From: Trifolium pratense | Taxonomy: Eukaryota > Streptophyta > Magnoliopsida > Fabales > Fabaceae | Direction: 5' to 3' | Length of the DNA stretch: 64,000 nucleotides | Assembly (NCBI RefSeq): GCF_020283565.1 | Contig: NC_060059.1 | Span: 39,734,338-39,798,337, forward strand | Part shown: positions 1-13,893 of the stretch, piece by piece | How the letters are laid out: every line of letters begins with the position of its first letter | Position numbering within the stretch: position 1 is the first letter of the stretch | Made by a program: the position numbers and the translations under genes | The notes under the pieces: generated by a model | Databases searched by the model: none | The model's input: only the letters and a program-made list of their open reading frames with translations | What the model was told of the DNA's origin: nothing

Positions 1-157
1 AAAGTTATCCTTGATTTTGATGGCGTATATTCTGAGATTCTGGTTGCTGAAGTTACTTGTTTGATTGTTTTGCTTACCATTTATGCTTAGGAAATAAAAA
101 TCTGTGTGCATTTAAAACAGTGTCTAGTGCTAAATCCATTTTATTTCTTTCCTTAAG

Positions 158-3100
158 GTACACTCAGAATCATACTTGAATAGTCTGAAGGAAAGTTCGA
201 ATGTTGCCAAGATAATCGAGGTACTTTCCACTCACATGTATGCCTGAAGCAGTTAGTTACTTTTTTTTGTGGTCTAAACACATTATTGTTCCTTTCTGTT
301 ATAAAAATTTATGATTCCGGTGTAGAGTTGAAAGAAACTTCTATGGTGTTGCTTGAATTCTTTGGTTTATTTGTTTTCATTGTTTTTCTGATAACAGAAT
401 GGCATTTGCTGGGGCTTTATTCAGTTGACATATTGAAGGTTATTTACTGACATAAAGTAATTAAATATAGGTCCCTCCTGTGGCATTATTTCCCAATTGT
501 CTTGTGCAACATAAAGTTCTTTTCCCATTTAGGAAACAGGTAACACAACTTTTTTTCTTTCTTGAAGCCTGTTTAAATTAAAGTCTCTGAGAAATTGAGA
601 ATCTAATCTTACTCCTATACTAATGGTAGGTTGGAGGAACTATATTGGCTGCAAAACTGGCAAAGGAGAGAGGGTGGGCCATTAATGTGGGAGGAGGTTT
701 TCATCATTGTTCTGCAGAAAATGGCGGTGGATTTTGTGCTTATGCAGATATTTCTCTATGCATCCAGTTCGCTTTTGTTCAGTTGAATATATCGAGGTAC
801 TATCACATTTAGTCTTTTAAATTAAAATTTCAGGTTAGCTTATTTTATTAACACTTGTGCAAAAATTGTCTGCAAAATCTTCAGGGTGATGATTATTGAT
901 CTTGATGCACATCAAGGAAATGGTCATGAAATGGACTTCGCCGATGATAGTATGGCCAAAATAATTTCTCCTGCTTGTATTTGCCTTCATATCACTTAGG
1001 ATTTTTTTCACTGATACGACCTTTGTAATGGCAGACCGAGTCTACATTCTGGATATGTATAACCCTGGTATATATCCTTTGGTAAAACTCTCTGCTCCTA
1101 CTCCTATATATTTATACCTCTTTTCTCCATTTTTCTTTCTTCACATTTGCCTAGTCTATTTGACATTTCTGGCTGAAATCTGACATGCTGCCTGTGTCCT
1201 GCGGTTCTATAATCGATCCAGATCATTGTATCCTCTGTCTTGGTGTGAAGGATGAATCTGTCTCCTTGTGAATCCCATTGTGATCATTGGATGACAAATA
1301 TATTGTAATGTTTTTTTTTCTTTCTTTCTCCAATTCCACTGGTGGAATGAGTGTGAGCCTTAGTACAGCTGGGACATTGCTTTCTTGTGTGATAGAGGCC
1401 ATGAATCTGGTTCTAGAAACTTTATCTCCACTCATGAGGCTAACTTTGCATATAGATTTGACCCTCTCTAGACTCTCCACAGTGGTGGGAGCCTCATACT
1501 TTAGGTGCCGTGCTTTTAACAAACAACAACAATGTCCCTTTTCTATCAGGTGGATTAGTTTATGGATATAAAAATGCTAGTGTTAGAAAACTAAAATTTC
1601 AGAAAGAACATTTAGATCCAAGTATTGTTTATTGATTTATCTGGGGTAACATACTGATAAGTATTTAAGAGATTGGAGAACCCTCCCTTCGTAGACATTA
1701 GCTATCAGTGACAAGTGTTTTTGCACATTGTAGGAAAAAGTGTTCCAGTAACAACAGTAAATCATAATTTGCTTTTAATTTTAAATGTGTGTGTATTCTG
1801 GCTTGGCCATCTTCTATTTATTATCTTAAGACCGACATATCTTACTATTCCTTTCTGTGTTCTATAATAGGATTATGAGGCAAGAAATTACATAAATCAG
1901 AAAGTTGAAGTGAAGGTATGGTATATTCATTGTAGCAGTTAAAACCTGAATGGTACTTTTCTGATTTTCTTCTGTAACATTTCTTTCTCTCGTTGTTCAC
2001 AACTTTCAGAGTGGGACTCGTACAGAAGAGTACCTGCTGAAATTAGATGAAGCACTTGAGGTATGTTACAACTTACAATATAACTTTGCTATTCTCTAAT
2101 ATTATTGCTTGAGCACCCACTACATTACTAGGGTTATGTGTATTTTTGTATATACAATATGTTTGTTTTGCTCTGTCCTCCCATCTAATTATTCAACTAT
2201 ATTTGGTGATCATTTGATTCAACGTGCACTTTCTCATTTAATCACACAGTCTCTATCCTTTCCTCCTCTTCACATTTCCGTTGTTTTCCCTTTGATTTCT
2301 CCCCTCCCCTACTGCTCCTAACTCTCAGACATAGCCATTAAATATATTGTAGAATTGTTTATCAGTTGAAGAAGTTATGTTAAAAATAACATTCAAGTCC
2401 TTTTGCTTATTTTTGTTATTCATACCAATGTGATTCAAGGTTGCCGGGCGAAGGCTTGAACCTGAGTTGTTAGTTTATAATGCTGGAACTGACATCCTAG
2501 AAGGCGACCCTTTAGGAAGGTTGAAGGTAATGTTATTCTTGGATTTAATTTATTGCAATCAAATGTAACCTTGTATTAAATCAAATTGGCTGGTCATTTG
2601 TTCTTGATCTATAGTTTCTGGAATAAAAAAGTAGGTCCTTAGTATGTGTTACTGCTTTTTTAATTTCTTTTCCACACATCATAAGTATTGCTTGTGCTAT
2701 TGTGTGAATGCAGATTAGTCCTGATGGAATTGCTCTTAGAGATGAAAAAGTTTTTCGGTTTGCTCGTGAGAAGAACATTCCTATTGTCATGCTCACTTCA
2801 GGTTTGCATTTTTCTCTCACCTTATCATATGTGCCATGTGGGTCAGCATGTGTGCACAGGGAAATTACATAACAAAGGCCCCATTTACATCCTGGAAAAT
2901 AAAAGAACCAGTATGGAAAATCCATGGTAATTAGATGAGACCAAATAAAGGATCAAATGTGACTAATCAGTTATCAGTTACAAGACATAATCGAACACTT
3001 TTGGTAATTTTAACATTTGGGTTAAACGGAATCTTGCGTAACAATTTGTTCTGACCTTTTCATTTTTATTTTCCATGTTCTATGCTAATTGCTAATTTAA

Positions 3101-3343
3101 TGTTAATATGCCTGAATGGAGATGGATTCTTAACCATTCCGTCCGTGCAATAAAGCTTTTTAGCAAACTTTTTTTTCAATTATTTTCTCAGCCTATTTGA
3201 GATGTTTATCAGGTTTTCTTAATTTTTCATTCCATGATTCAGGTGGATACATGAAGTCCAGTGCTAGAGTCATTGCAGATTCAATAGTCAATCTCGAGAA
3301 GAAATGCTTGATAGAAACGAGTGGAGGTTCAAAGGATGCTTAG
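158..3343 (+). CDS. HDA2: Class IV histone deacetylase, HDA2-like (5' end outside window)
   Basis: Zinc-dependent lysine deacetylase of the HDAC11/HDA2 class; the family removes acetyl groups from histones or other proteins. Exons read as 158-220, 471-539, 630-796, 885-949, 1035-1081, 1871-1915, 2010-2060, 2440-2526, 2714-2801 and 3243-3343, all with GT-AG ends and matching phases. Visible motifs are the His-dyad segment NVGGGFHHCSAENGGG (exon at 630), the metal-binding segment IIDLDAHQGNGHE (exon at 885), YNAGTDILEGDPLGRLK (2440) and MLTSGGYMKSSARVI across the last junction. The protein ends ETSGGSKDA before TAG at 3341. The N-terminal exon or exons lie upstream of base 1, so the start cannot be given. 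Bases 1-157 look like intron. I see no disabling lesion. The family call is strong; orthology to Arabidopsis HDA2 rests on remembered sequence. Confidence 0.93.
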
Positions 3344-4056
3344 CAGTGATCCACAAATTGCTGAGGTTTTTGTGTGATTTAGTGACGTTGTAAGAGTTTC
3401 TGTTTGCACATATCAATGGAAACATCAATGTAGTGTTTGGTAAAAAACAAGAGATGAAAATGTGTTTTACATGTATGAACTGTAAGTGTAACTGATGTGT
3501 CTGTAAATGCGAGTATATATATAATGCATAAATGAGTTGTATTTGCATGTGAAACTTTAGATACATGGGCTCATTGTAAATCATTCTATACGTACCCACT
3601 TGAATATGGCAAGTGGCAAACTGAAGTGGAAGATTAATTGATATGGTAAAAGGTCTACATCACAGAAAATAAGCAATATGCTGGTTTGCTGGAATGACCA
3701 TGTATAACAATAACATTTCTGGACTTTGATATTTTAGAATGGTAATGAATTTTCCTAGTAAAGTAACTGACAGCTACTAGTAATTGTTATGAACTTATGA
3801 AGGGGGTCTTACACTCTCATGAATAATTTTCCTAGTAAAGAAACTGATTTTAAACTTTTTAAAAATTGAATGCATAATTTTTAAGATTGATTTTTCTATA
3901 TTTAGTTCATTAATAAGTGTTAGGACACATAAGTGCATTTGCCTAAATTAAATGATTATCCTTTATTAAACATAAATTCAGCAAACATTTATTTTTTAGT
4001 TTAATAACTATGGTATTGATTAGTGAAAAATATTATGCATAGATTCAATTACCTTT

Positions 4057-4310
4057 TGGATTTGACTTATTTTTGAGCTTATGCAAATAGCTTATGTAAA
4101 TAAATAAAATTTTATGTTAATTCATAATTTCTTACTAACAAAAAATTGTATCTTTATAAGTCATTTTCTTATATACTAACTTGAAAAATTTATAATAATA
4201 CATAAAAGCTTTTTTTTTTTTTTTTTTTTTTTTGGTCAGCATAAAAGCTTATTTATTTGTATAAGTTGTTTCACATAAACTCAAAAGTAAGTTAATCCAA
4301 ACGAGCCTTT
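4057..4310. mobile_element. Tourist/PIF-like MITE, degenerate
   Basis: The right end reads aagttaatccaaacgagcc and matches the ends of the copies at 13680-13893 and 31869-32055. The interior shares 'cttatttttgagcttatgcaaa' type sequence with the 13680 copy. The left terminus is worn, so its boundary is approximate. An interior T run (about 4210-4232) is absent from the other copies. Confidence 0.6.
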
Positions 4311-4780
4311 AGTATAGTTCTGTGACCGTGAGTTTAACTCAGTTGGTAGAAATATTATACTATTACTAGCGGCCAGATAGGGCGCATTTTGCGTCTGTCT
4401 GTGTCTATTATGCAAATTTATGTCAAAAAAATATATGTGATATGTTATGTGAGTTTGTTAATAAAAAAATTTTGTCACTAAAAAAAATGTCTTATGTTAT
4501 GGTGAATTTGTTAATAAAAATTTTTACTGCTAAAAAAAATTTCAAGGATATTGTTGGTATTATGAAAACACCAAAAATATTTGTATCATCTTTATATATA
4601 TAATATAGATATATGTATGAGTTATAGAGTTTGAATTTGGACACTTATTTTACTTTTATTTTTTGACAAAATTTTGGAAAACAAATATATCTCCGATCAC
4701 CATATTCATTGAGAAATAAAATTTTGTGTGCATATTGTTGTAAAATTAGAATCAAACCATAGGGTCTGTTGTAATTAGTA

Positions 4781-4999
4781 TTCCTTCCTCCCAAAATAAT
4801 TATCACATTTTATTCCTGCACATTTGCTGATGCACAATTTTGATCATTAATATTTTTAGTTGTGTATTATTAAAAATTATGAAAAATTAATATTTTGATG
4901 ATAAATTTAACAAGATCTCATATGCTAATATTTATTTTTATACATTAATAAAAAAAATGGTTAAAGTAATTTATATGAATAGTGTAGACGGTGAAATTC
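4781..4999. mobile_element. Stowaway-like MITE, right end lost
   Basis: Begins after TA with ttccttcctcccaaaataa. The interior is closely similar to the complete copy at 56212-56469, including the segment around 'ttttgatcattaatattttta'. The right inverted terminus is missing or unrecognisable, so the end is approximate. Confidence 0.65.
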
Positions 5000-5310
5000 T
5001 TTTTCTTTTGCTTTTTTTTTTTTGAACGTGACTTACTCCACTTACTTGATTTGGCAAATCCAAGCAAGTAGCAACCGTGGGTAGAGTTGAATAAATTCCA
5101 GCGAATAAATAATAGGGACAAAAAAGAAGGGCACAGTCGTCAAAACGACAAGAAGTCGTATCAATTACAATACAACAACAAACAATGATAGTAATTTATC
5201 ACCAACGACTTCAACTTGACCCCTCTCATTCATTACTTCAACTCCTCACCGTCCCCCACTCGCCGGCGAACACTCACTCCTCCTAACCCCAAACCTCCGC
5301 CGGCGTACCA

Positions 5311-8169
5311 ATGTCAACACCAAAATCACCCTCACACTCCATCTTAATGCTATTTCCAGTTTTTCTCCTTATTCTCCTACCTCATTCCTCTCTCGCCGTT
5401 CGACCTATTCACTCCGATCCGTTCCAATTCCAACTCGCTAACTCCACTGACTCCAACGTCTCCATCTCCACAACTCGACAAGGTTCCTTCGCTGATATCA
5501 TTGATCGTGCTCTTCAGCATGAATTCACCGACACCGATCAAAACGAAGGTAAACACATCCATTCTAGATTCCAATTACTCAATTATTATTCAAACTATTT
5601 CAACTTCATAAGATCTCGATTCATTTTATTTACACTATCATTCTGTTCAATGTTCCTTCATAATTTTGGTTTTAGTGAATTCAATTCAATAGGATACGTT
5701 GTAGTAGTAGTAGTAGAGTCAGAGTTGAAGAATTTCGAAATCTGTTTTTAATGTTTAGATCATTTAACTACAGTGCCTGATGCGGGAGGTTTCAACAACA
5801 GTGTAGCAGAACAACAGGTTAGTCTTTCATTTCAAATCATCATTGCATACTAGTTTCATTTTGAGTAAGAATAATTTCTCTATCAACAGCAGTTATAGAA
5901 AGAAAGATAGTTAGGGAGAAAAAAACTTGCAATAACATTAGTTTCTTAAATAATAGTTTCCTGTGTCCATAAGTCCTAGCTCGACTGGCAAATGCCGATA
6001 TTGCTAGCTTGGACGCGGGTTCAAATCCGGGATCTTGCAGTTTTGTGTGAGTTTCAGTAGTGCTTGCCACTTTGTATATAGACCCAAAAAAAAAAAAAAA
6101 TTGTTAATAGTTTCCCATTTAAGTTGAAACATTTATAGTTAAGCTTATAATGATATTTTTGTAAGTGAAGAACAATAACTTATTTGAATTTAAGAGGCTC
6201 TTATAATTAGAAGCTAGTAATCCAGAATAGGCATTAATGAGAGTTGTATTTACTGACTTTAATGGCATAATTAAAGTAGTAATTTGTTTTTTAATTGAAA
6301 TGTTTCATTTACTTCACCTTAACTTTCTACTTAAAGCTTTTAGTTAGCGGTGAATCTGGTTATGTTCCCCCTATGAATATATATGCATCCATGGTGGTAC
6401 TCATATATTGCATAACTTCTGTAAGGCTGATAATATGCTGAGTTACTCCTCTTGCCTTGTCTGTGGATCAGGCTGTTCTAGAGACTGTGGCCAGAGTCAC
6501 GCCGAACAAGAATGACACTAAAGATGAAAAGTACTTACTTAAATTGGTTGTATGAGCATTTGATAACTTATTTTTATATACTATAGTTGAATGTGTTTTT
6601 CTAAAATTATAGGTCATTTCAGCTCCATCGTGTATTCAATAGAGGCGAAGACACCCCAATGTTAATAGATCGAAAGGTGATACAGTTTAATGTTTGGTTT
6701 GTCCTTTTTGATGATATTCAGTTGAGTTTTGCAAATTTCAAATGTTCAAATTGTGGATCTTTCAGGACAATGTATTTATCATTTCTAACTTTAAATCCAA
6801 GTATCCAGTGCTGCAGCTAGATTTACGGTACTCCTTCTTTTGCTTGTTACGTTTTCAACATAAGATGGGTTATATATAATAAAAATAACAAATGAGAACT
6901 TCTTTCATTTTTGCCTTATAGATTGATTTCAGACTTGGTCATTGCTATTGTTTCGGCAACTTGTGGTGGTGTTGCATTTGCTTTTGCTGGACAACCAGTA
7001 TGAATATTCTTATTCAAAAGCTTCATTCTTGACAAATGCAATCTTACGATCTAATTGCATTATAACATCTGGTAAACATCTTGTAGAATTACCTGAAAAT
7101 ATTCTATGGCAGGTCATTACTGGATATCTTCTAGCTGGCTCCATTGTTGGACCTGGAGGCTTTAACTTCATCAATGAAATGGTGCAGGTATCTCGATACA
7201 GCAATCAATTTCTCTTGTAATAATTTATTCTTTTGTCTATAAAACGTTGCTGCTCTTATTTTTGGTGCACTTTTAGAGTTCAGCTCAGTTGGATTTCATT
7301 TTTGTAATTTTTTAATCTCTAGAAATAAACCTAACACATAACAGCATTTCTTGGAAGACTTTGATCTGATATGTGTAAGCCTGAATGAACTTTGGTTGTA
7401 ATCTTATCAAATGATAAAGGTGTTGGGAAAAATATATGTTTGTGTAAGTATGAAGATTTGTCCTATACTTCGCTCTGATAGCTAATGCGGTAGGGCAAAT
7501 TATACTCTCTGCAGGATGAAACTTACTCAGTCCCATCAACCAATATTACATGTTCACCCGCTTGACCAACTTGACTAACATCATATTACTTTGTACTCAA
7601 TATTCTTTTTAACCTTGCATAACCAAAATATAGTTGTTATCGTTAGGATCCCTAAACTTTAGGATTCATTACTATTTTCAGCACTAGAGACCCAAACCCA
7701 TATTGTCTCCACCTACCCAACGAGGAAGTTCAAACATCATATGTTAGAAAGCACTCTCTGTCCCAGTGATTGTCTTCTTCATTAGAACTTGAGTCACTAT
7801 TGGTGTTTGTCTTACAGAATAACAAACAGTTTGAGACATTAGTAACTTCAGCTCTTCCACTTCTTCTCAAGATTTACAAGCTTATTTATCTGAGAATTTG
7901 ATAGAAACCCAAATTTAAAAGAAATTGAAAATATATTATTGATTGGAATGAAAAGAACAATTACAGAGAATGATCTCTATAATCCCGGAGCAAATGCTAC
8001 TCAGAGAAGAGACGAAACCCTCTCTCTGCCCAAATCCTAAGATTTGTCACTGAATAATTCTGAATGATCTATGACAGCCTACAGTTTCCCTTTTATTCAC
8101 ACACAATACATAACTAACTTAATAACTACTTATTAATTAATAACTTACACAATAACTGCCCATAACTGC

Positions 8170-8222
<53 letters not shown>

Positions 8223-11200
8223 TAATAATAATAATCATCATCTAACAGAGGTCCTAACAGAATTCATTCAAATATGTAGGTGGAAACAGTGGCTCAATTT
8301 GGCGTAATATTTATTCTCTTTGCATTGGGCCTCGAGTTTTCCATGACAAAGGTTGGCTTATTTTCAGATTTCTCCCCCATTTTTTTTTATTATGTTTATG
8401 TTGTACACTTGTACTTAACTTTGATTACCTTGATTACCCTACTTTCTTTCTATGTGCTTGCAGCTTCGAGTTGTTCGATCTGTTGCTGTTCTTGGAGGCT
8501 TACTTCAAATTTTTCTATTTATGTGCATGTGTGGTTTTACTGTATCGGTATGTTTTTATAATTTTGATTCACACCAATTCTGAGCTTTTGTTTGTTATTC
8601 TCCTTATTTCCTTCTATGACTTAAAGTTAACGGGGAATGCAAATCACGAATGAATGCTGCGGTTCTGATTTTATGCAATTTTGCAGTTATGTGGTGGTAA
8701 AGCTTCAGAAGGGATTTTTGTTGGTGCTTTCCTTTCTATGTCTTCAACAGCAGTGGTATGACAACATAAGCAATCCGATTCTGTCCCACTTTCAAGTACA
8801 CACTACACAGTCTAATGAACTTCCGTGCCGATAATAATTTTTCTGTTTTTTCACCGTTTCTTGTTCAGGTCTTGAAGTTTTTGATGGAAAAGAATAATAC
8901 TAATGCCCTTCATGGCCAAGTCACAATTGGGACCCTTATTTTACAGGTAATTTGTCATTCTTTATTCATTTTTTTCCCAAGATGGACAATAAACACCTTC
9001 AACAAATGCTCTATTACGACATGATTTTTTATTTTTTTTTCATGAAGGATTGTGCTGTTGGATTGCTCTTTGCATTGCTTCCTGTTTTGGGTGGCACCTC
9101 AGGTGTTTTTCAAGGAGTGTTATCAATGACAAAGCTGTTAGTATAGAATCTCACAAATCTATGGCTTGTACTGATGTTATTTCCATGAACATTTTCTCAT
9201 AGTTTATTGTTCTCATTCTCACTTTTCCTTTCCTGAGAAAAATCGTGACAAGTTCATGCATTTTTTTCCGTTCCAAAATGTGATTATTAAATAAGTTTTT
9301 CATAAAAGTTATACTTAATCATATGTTTAAAAGTACAGTTATCAATATTTATGTTGCAATATAGTATCAAATTCAAAGAATAAAAGGTGATTTAACATGT
9401 TAAAATGCATGTGAACTAAAATGACCACCAATTGACACTCTTGAAAAGAACAGAGGGGCATATGTATTTTTGCAGCAGAAATACTATGGTAGGTAGTAAA
9501 TGACGTGATGGTGCTTTTACATATCATTATAATTTCATACTCCCTCTAGATGGAGTAATAACTAGTGCCACTGATCACTTCCTTTGATAAGTGTTCAGTG
9601 ACATTAGTTTACTTATTACCACTTGAACAAATTTTATACTTTGGTTTGGATAAACTCCAATGCACTGAATGTCATTTTAGTTAGAATGTTTTTCAGATCA
9701 GCGTGGAGATATTCAAATGCACCTTTTATCCGTTTTGCATTCATTTGTGGATTTTACTGAGCATATGCCCATTTACTGTAGAGTTTTTTTCATCTTATAT
9801 GCAACATGATACTGATACACCTTTCCTAATCCAGGTTGGTGACATTGATTGCATTTCTCTCTATTCTGTCAATATTGTCTCGCACTTGCCTTCCGTGGTT
9901 GCTTAAACTGATGATAAGCCTATCATCACAGGTTCATATTATTATCCCTCTTTAATGATAAAATCCCACCCATGGAAGAGGTTGCTTTTTTCTTTTCTTA
10001 ATATCATACAATAATGGTTGGGGTTGTGGAATTGAATTGGAAATTTGTAGTTTGGTTCTTTAGTTGTTTCCGTTGTATGGCAATTCATTTTTATGACAGT
10101 TTTTGTGGTTGAATAAAAACCATGTTTGTGCAGACAAATGAACTCTATCAGCTGGCGTCTGTTGCGTTCTGCTTGATTGTAGCCTGGGTTCGTTCTCTTC
10201 CTTATTTTTCACATGCCTGAATTTCTGTATTTCTCTTTGAAATGCTTTACATTTCCTCTGTTCTTACAAGCAGAAAGAATTATACAAATATCGTACTCTT
10301 TTGTACTTCACCTTATTTTCAAAGGGTCTCAGTGGTAATTTACATACTCGTGTGACATACTCGTGTGCGCGTGCACGCTTGTGCTTTGTTTTTCTATTTT
10401 TTTGTTGAAAAGGCCTTTTGTACCATTTTTTTGGCATGAGTTACGCATCTATGTATCTCATAATTTTCTTCAAATAGTATATGCATGCTCTGTTGCTTAA
10501 TTACCTTGCTGTAACTTGTCAAGCACTACCTTTTTTAGCTGATTGTACTTGTATATTTTCAGTGTAGCGATAAGCTGGGATTAAGTCTAGAACTAGGTGC
10601 CTTTGCTGCTGGAGTGATGATTGCAACCACCGATCTGGCTCAACATACACTAGAGCAAGTAAGATATTATGCAGGAAGTAGGAAATACATGTGGTGCGAA
10701 AATAGACACAAATATCGATTGATTGTTGAATGTTGACATGCAGTGATGTAACTTCTATGTACTCCCTCCGTCCCAAATTATAAGGGAAAAAACCCCATTT
10801 TCTTGTCTCAAATTATAAGGGAAATATCATTTTCAAGAATTTTTTTCCCTTAATCTCATAAAATTAAATGCAATTTAATTTTCTCTCTCTCCCCTTTTCT
10901 CAATAAACAACAACCAATAAGAATTGCTTTTACATCTGCCATTGCAACTTATTCCAAGGAAAACCCACAAAAACATATTTCAAATTATCATGTTTTACTT
11001 TTTCTTAATAAGTGTGTTTTTTGTTTTTTCCCTTATAATTTGGGACGGAGGGAGTATTCTGATAAATGCATAGAAATTCTAAATATGGGTTGCTTAAGAT
11101 GCATTAGATTCTGTATTTTTATCATCCACCTTATTGAAGGACTGAAGGTAATGAGTGAAAATGCAACCTATTGCCATTTTTAGTACCAGTATGCAAATTT

Positions 11201-13050
11201 TTATAGTGTGCTCTGGATGAACTTAGCACCCATGCACTTCCACTGGTCACTTTTTCTGCATTCTTCATAGTGTGCTCGCGGGAAATTCCATGGTCCATTT
11301 TTTCTGTATTCTTAATTGAATTCCATGATAATAAGATAAGTTTGTGGAAAAAATTGACAATTGTTCACTTTTTTTTTGTAGATTGAACCTATTTGCAATC
11401 TTTTCGCTGCTCTTTTCCTTTCCAGCATTGGAATGCTGATTCATGTTCATTTTCTTTGGAACCATGTTGATATTTTGGTAGCATCAGTTATTTTAGTGAT
11501 TGTTATAAAAACAATCATAATTGCTTCAGTTGTGAAAGGATTTGGTTATAATAACAAGACTTCAGTACTTGTAAGCTTTATTTCATAATATGAATTTAGA
11601 AGGTTATTATAGTCACTAGTGCTGCTTTTTTTATATTCTTTTAATGATCGAGGTACCTGAATTCATGCATTTATAGGTAGGAATGTCCATGGCACAAATA
11701 GGAGAATTTGCTTTTGTTCTTCTCAGCCGTGCTTCAAATCTTCATCTAGTTGAGGTTAGTGACAATGGATTTTCATAATGATGGTAGTTATGTGTTCAAT
11801 TGCATGACTTCTACAGAAGACCATGCAACCGTATGCTCTTGTTGCATAAAATTGGTTAAGTTGACTCACTATTTGGGTTGATCTATAACTATATAGAATT
11901 ATAGATACTTTTCAAAAACTAATAATAAAATATTATTTAATATAAATTACCATTTAATTTTGTTTTTGGTTTGACTATTGTTGTTTTTGGTTCTAAGATG
12001 GTATTAGAGCTTGGTTTTGGGGTGGGGGTTGAAGCACATTAACCAGACTAAGCTTTGAATTTCCTGTAACAAGGTTTGAGCATCTTAGAATTAGGAGTTG
12101 GACCTAACTTAACCCTACAAAACCAACTTGTAAAGTGATGATTGCCTCTACTTATAAACATATATTCAGGCCATCTCGCAACCAATGTGAGACTCTTAAC
12201 ACGAACTATTACCTTACAATTTTGAGAAGGAATAGTTGAGCCTAAAATATTCAAATAATAAGACTTGATAATGCATTAAAATACCTTATTGATTCTGATA
12301 TTTGATTAATTTCAGGGTAAACTATATTTGCTGCTTCTTGGGACCACCGCTCTTAGTCTGGTGAGAAATTATTTTCATATTTGAATTAATAGTTACTAGG
12401 TTTCCTAGCTGACCTATGGTCTTTATAGCTTTCTTCTTGGTCTTTGATCCCTGTTGAATGCTCAAGAACAAAATCTATTTATCTTTATCAGTGGAGGTTC
12501 CAACCCTTTCCTTCGTTATTTATATTGCACATTAGGATTTTCATTTAAACAATTCCCTATCTTGTGAGTTTCAAACTTTTTACTTAAAGATAAGTTGGTG
12601 GACAAGGAGCCTAAAATTTTGTTACAATTTCTTTTTTTCTCATACTCCCATAGGACAATGCAGGCAGTGCATATGCATCAGTCTGTTTGTTTTCGAAAAA
12701 AGTGTTTCTATTTTTTGTTTACACTTTTCAAGCACAGCTAGTTTATTGCATAATAATAAATAATTTCTGATCTCATTTATGCAGGTGACAACTCCTTTAC
12801 TTTTCAAGCTGATTCCTGCTGTAGTGCATCTTGGTGTGCTATTGAGGTGGTTTTCTCCTGACAGTGCTGTAGAGGTAATCACCTGTCATTCAGTTCATTC
12901 CCTTTGGCTGATTCTTTTGTTTCGTCACTCTGAAGCTCTGCTGGTTTTTTTGTCTAAGCATAGATTGGATATAAGGTAGACAACCTCCTCCGCTCAGATA
13001 GCGCTAAGCAACGGATAGTTTTGATGGACAAAGAAGCTCGTGATTGTTAA
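5311..13050 (+). CDS. K+ efflux antiporter of the KEA4/5/6 type (CPA2 family)
   Basis: Monovalent cation/H+ antiporter; plant KEA4-6 act in endomembranes (Golgi/TGN/prevacuolar). Twenty exons: 5311-5548, 5759-5817, 6472-6530, 6613-6676, 6766-6827, 6922-6997, 7113-7187, 8280-8351, 8464-8547, 8687-8755, 8869-8946, 9048-9136, 9835-9931, 10134-10187, 10563-10658, 11382-11570, 11677-11754, 12316-12360, 12785-12874, 12964-13050. These total 1761 nt, 586 residues, all phases matching. Residues 1-32 form a signal peptide (hydrophobic LFPVFLLILLPHSSLA). A luminal stretch of about 130 residues follows, then the transporter core with GYLLAGSIVGPGG (about 189-201), AQFGVIFILFALGLEFS (about 215-231), a Gly-rich segment LCGGKASEGIFVGAF and LELGAFAAGVMIATTDL. 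It ends soon after the last membrane helix and has no KTN/RCK domain, as in KEA4-6 and unlike KEA1-3. Family length is about 570-600, so it looks complete. Introns carry a SINE (5962-6100), an (AAT)n array and a Stowaway MITE. Which of KEA4, 5 or 6 is orthologous was not settled. Confidence 0.93.
5962..6104 (+). mobile_element. tRNA-derived SINE in KEA intron 2, with target duplication
   Basis: Has an A-box-like tagctcgactggcaa and a B-box-like gggttcaaatccggg, then a tail of about 15 A (6086-6100). It is flanked by an identical 11-bp duplication taatagtttcc at 5951-5961 and 6105-6115. Intact structure suggests a fairly young insertion. Confidence 0.85.
7640..8279. repeat. KEA intron 7 interior: probable retroelement remnant and (AAT)n microsatellite
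   Basis: This intron is about 1.1 kb, far longer than most of its neighbours. The sequence around 7880-8120 reads like an LTR or leader fragment (fill-in of unknown origin; inference from composition only). From about 8171 to 8235 there is a nearly perfect trinucleotide AAT array. Splicing appears unaffected because the acceptor before 8280 is intact. Confidence 0.4.
10762..11054. mobile_element. Stowaway-like MITE in KEA intron 15
   Basis: Terminal inverted repeats CTCCCTCCGTCCCAAATTAT and ATAATTTGGGACGGAGGGAG, flanked by TA (10760-10761 and 11055-11056). Length 293 bp, no coding capacity. The TIR and TA duplication are those of Tc1/mariner-type Stowaway elements. Confidence 0.93.
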
Positions 13051-13679
13051 TCATTGCACTGCACCAAGGAATTTCCGTTTTTGCACATCATTATTTTTCG
13101 ACAGGGTTAAACATGCAAGTATCCGTCGTGCAAACTTGTTCCATTATGGATACTTGCTACCGACCAAGGCAACCAATCCAAACCCCACTAAAGAACAGGG
13201 GAGGGGATTGATATATAAGAGTAAAGAAAACTCAGAATACCAATATTGATGCTGTGGATCATATTTTTTCCATAACTTCACTTTACTAGATAGGCATGTC
13301 AGTAATAGTCAATTTTTTTGTGTTTTGTTGTATATATTGTAATGTATAATATCTGTTTTAATTTAATTCATTTATTTCAGTTCCAATATTCATGTTATAT
13401 GTTTTTAATGTAAATTTGGGAAAAATAGTTGTTAAGGACAAATTTTTAATTGAAAAGTGTCATACTAAAAATTTGTAGCTAGTTTTGGAGTTCTCATAAT
13501 TATGGAGGCTTTACTTACCTCCGGATCGAACTATGAATTACCGGAACCCCTTTCCCCGGGAACTAGAAGATTAACGCCAAAAGATAATAATTTAGAAAAA
13601 TAACTGTCTAGGGTACTCCTTTCAGTTTTATATATAAATAAAATTTAATTTTTTAATCAATGAATAAGTAATGTATTTA

Positions 13680-13893
13680 GGGTCTGTTTGGATTAACTTA
13701 TTTTTGAGCTTATGCAAACAATTTATGCAATTTCTATATATTATTATAAGTTTTTCAAGATAGTTTATGATAAAATAGCTTATAAAAATACAATTTTAAC
13801 TAGTGTGAACTTATAAAATAATATAAAACCTAGTAATTTATATTGCATAAACTATTTGCATGAGCTTAAAAATAAGTTAATCCAAACGGGCTC
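13680..13893. mobile_element. Tourist/PIF-Harbinger-like MITE
   Basis: Ends gggtctgtttggattaactt and aagttaatccaaacgggctc, flanked by TTA on both sides (13677-13679, 13894-13896). It shares its interior with the copies at about 4057, 31869 and 54861. Length 214 bp. Confidence 0.88.

Larger units (their letters stand above)
3344..5310. other. Intergenic region with MITE and SINE remnants
   Basis: Holds the 3' flank of the deacetylase gene, a Tourist-like MITE (about 4057-4310) containing a run of T, a decayed SINE head (about 4322-4440), a right-truncated Stowaway-like MITE (4781 to about 4999), and the promoter and pyrimidine-rich leader of the antiporter gene (about 5000-5310). No other gene seen. 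Confidence 0.7.
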
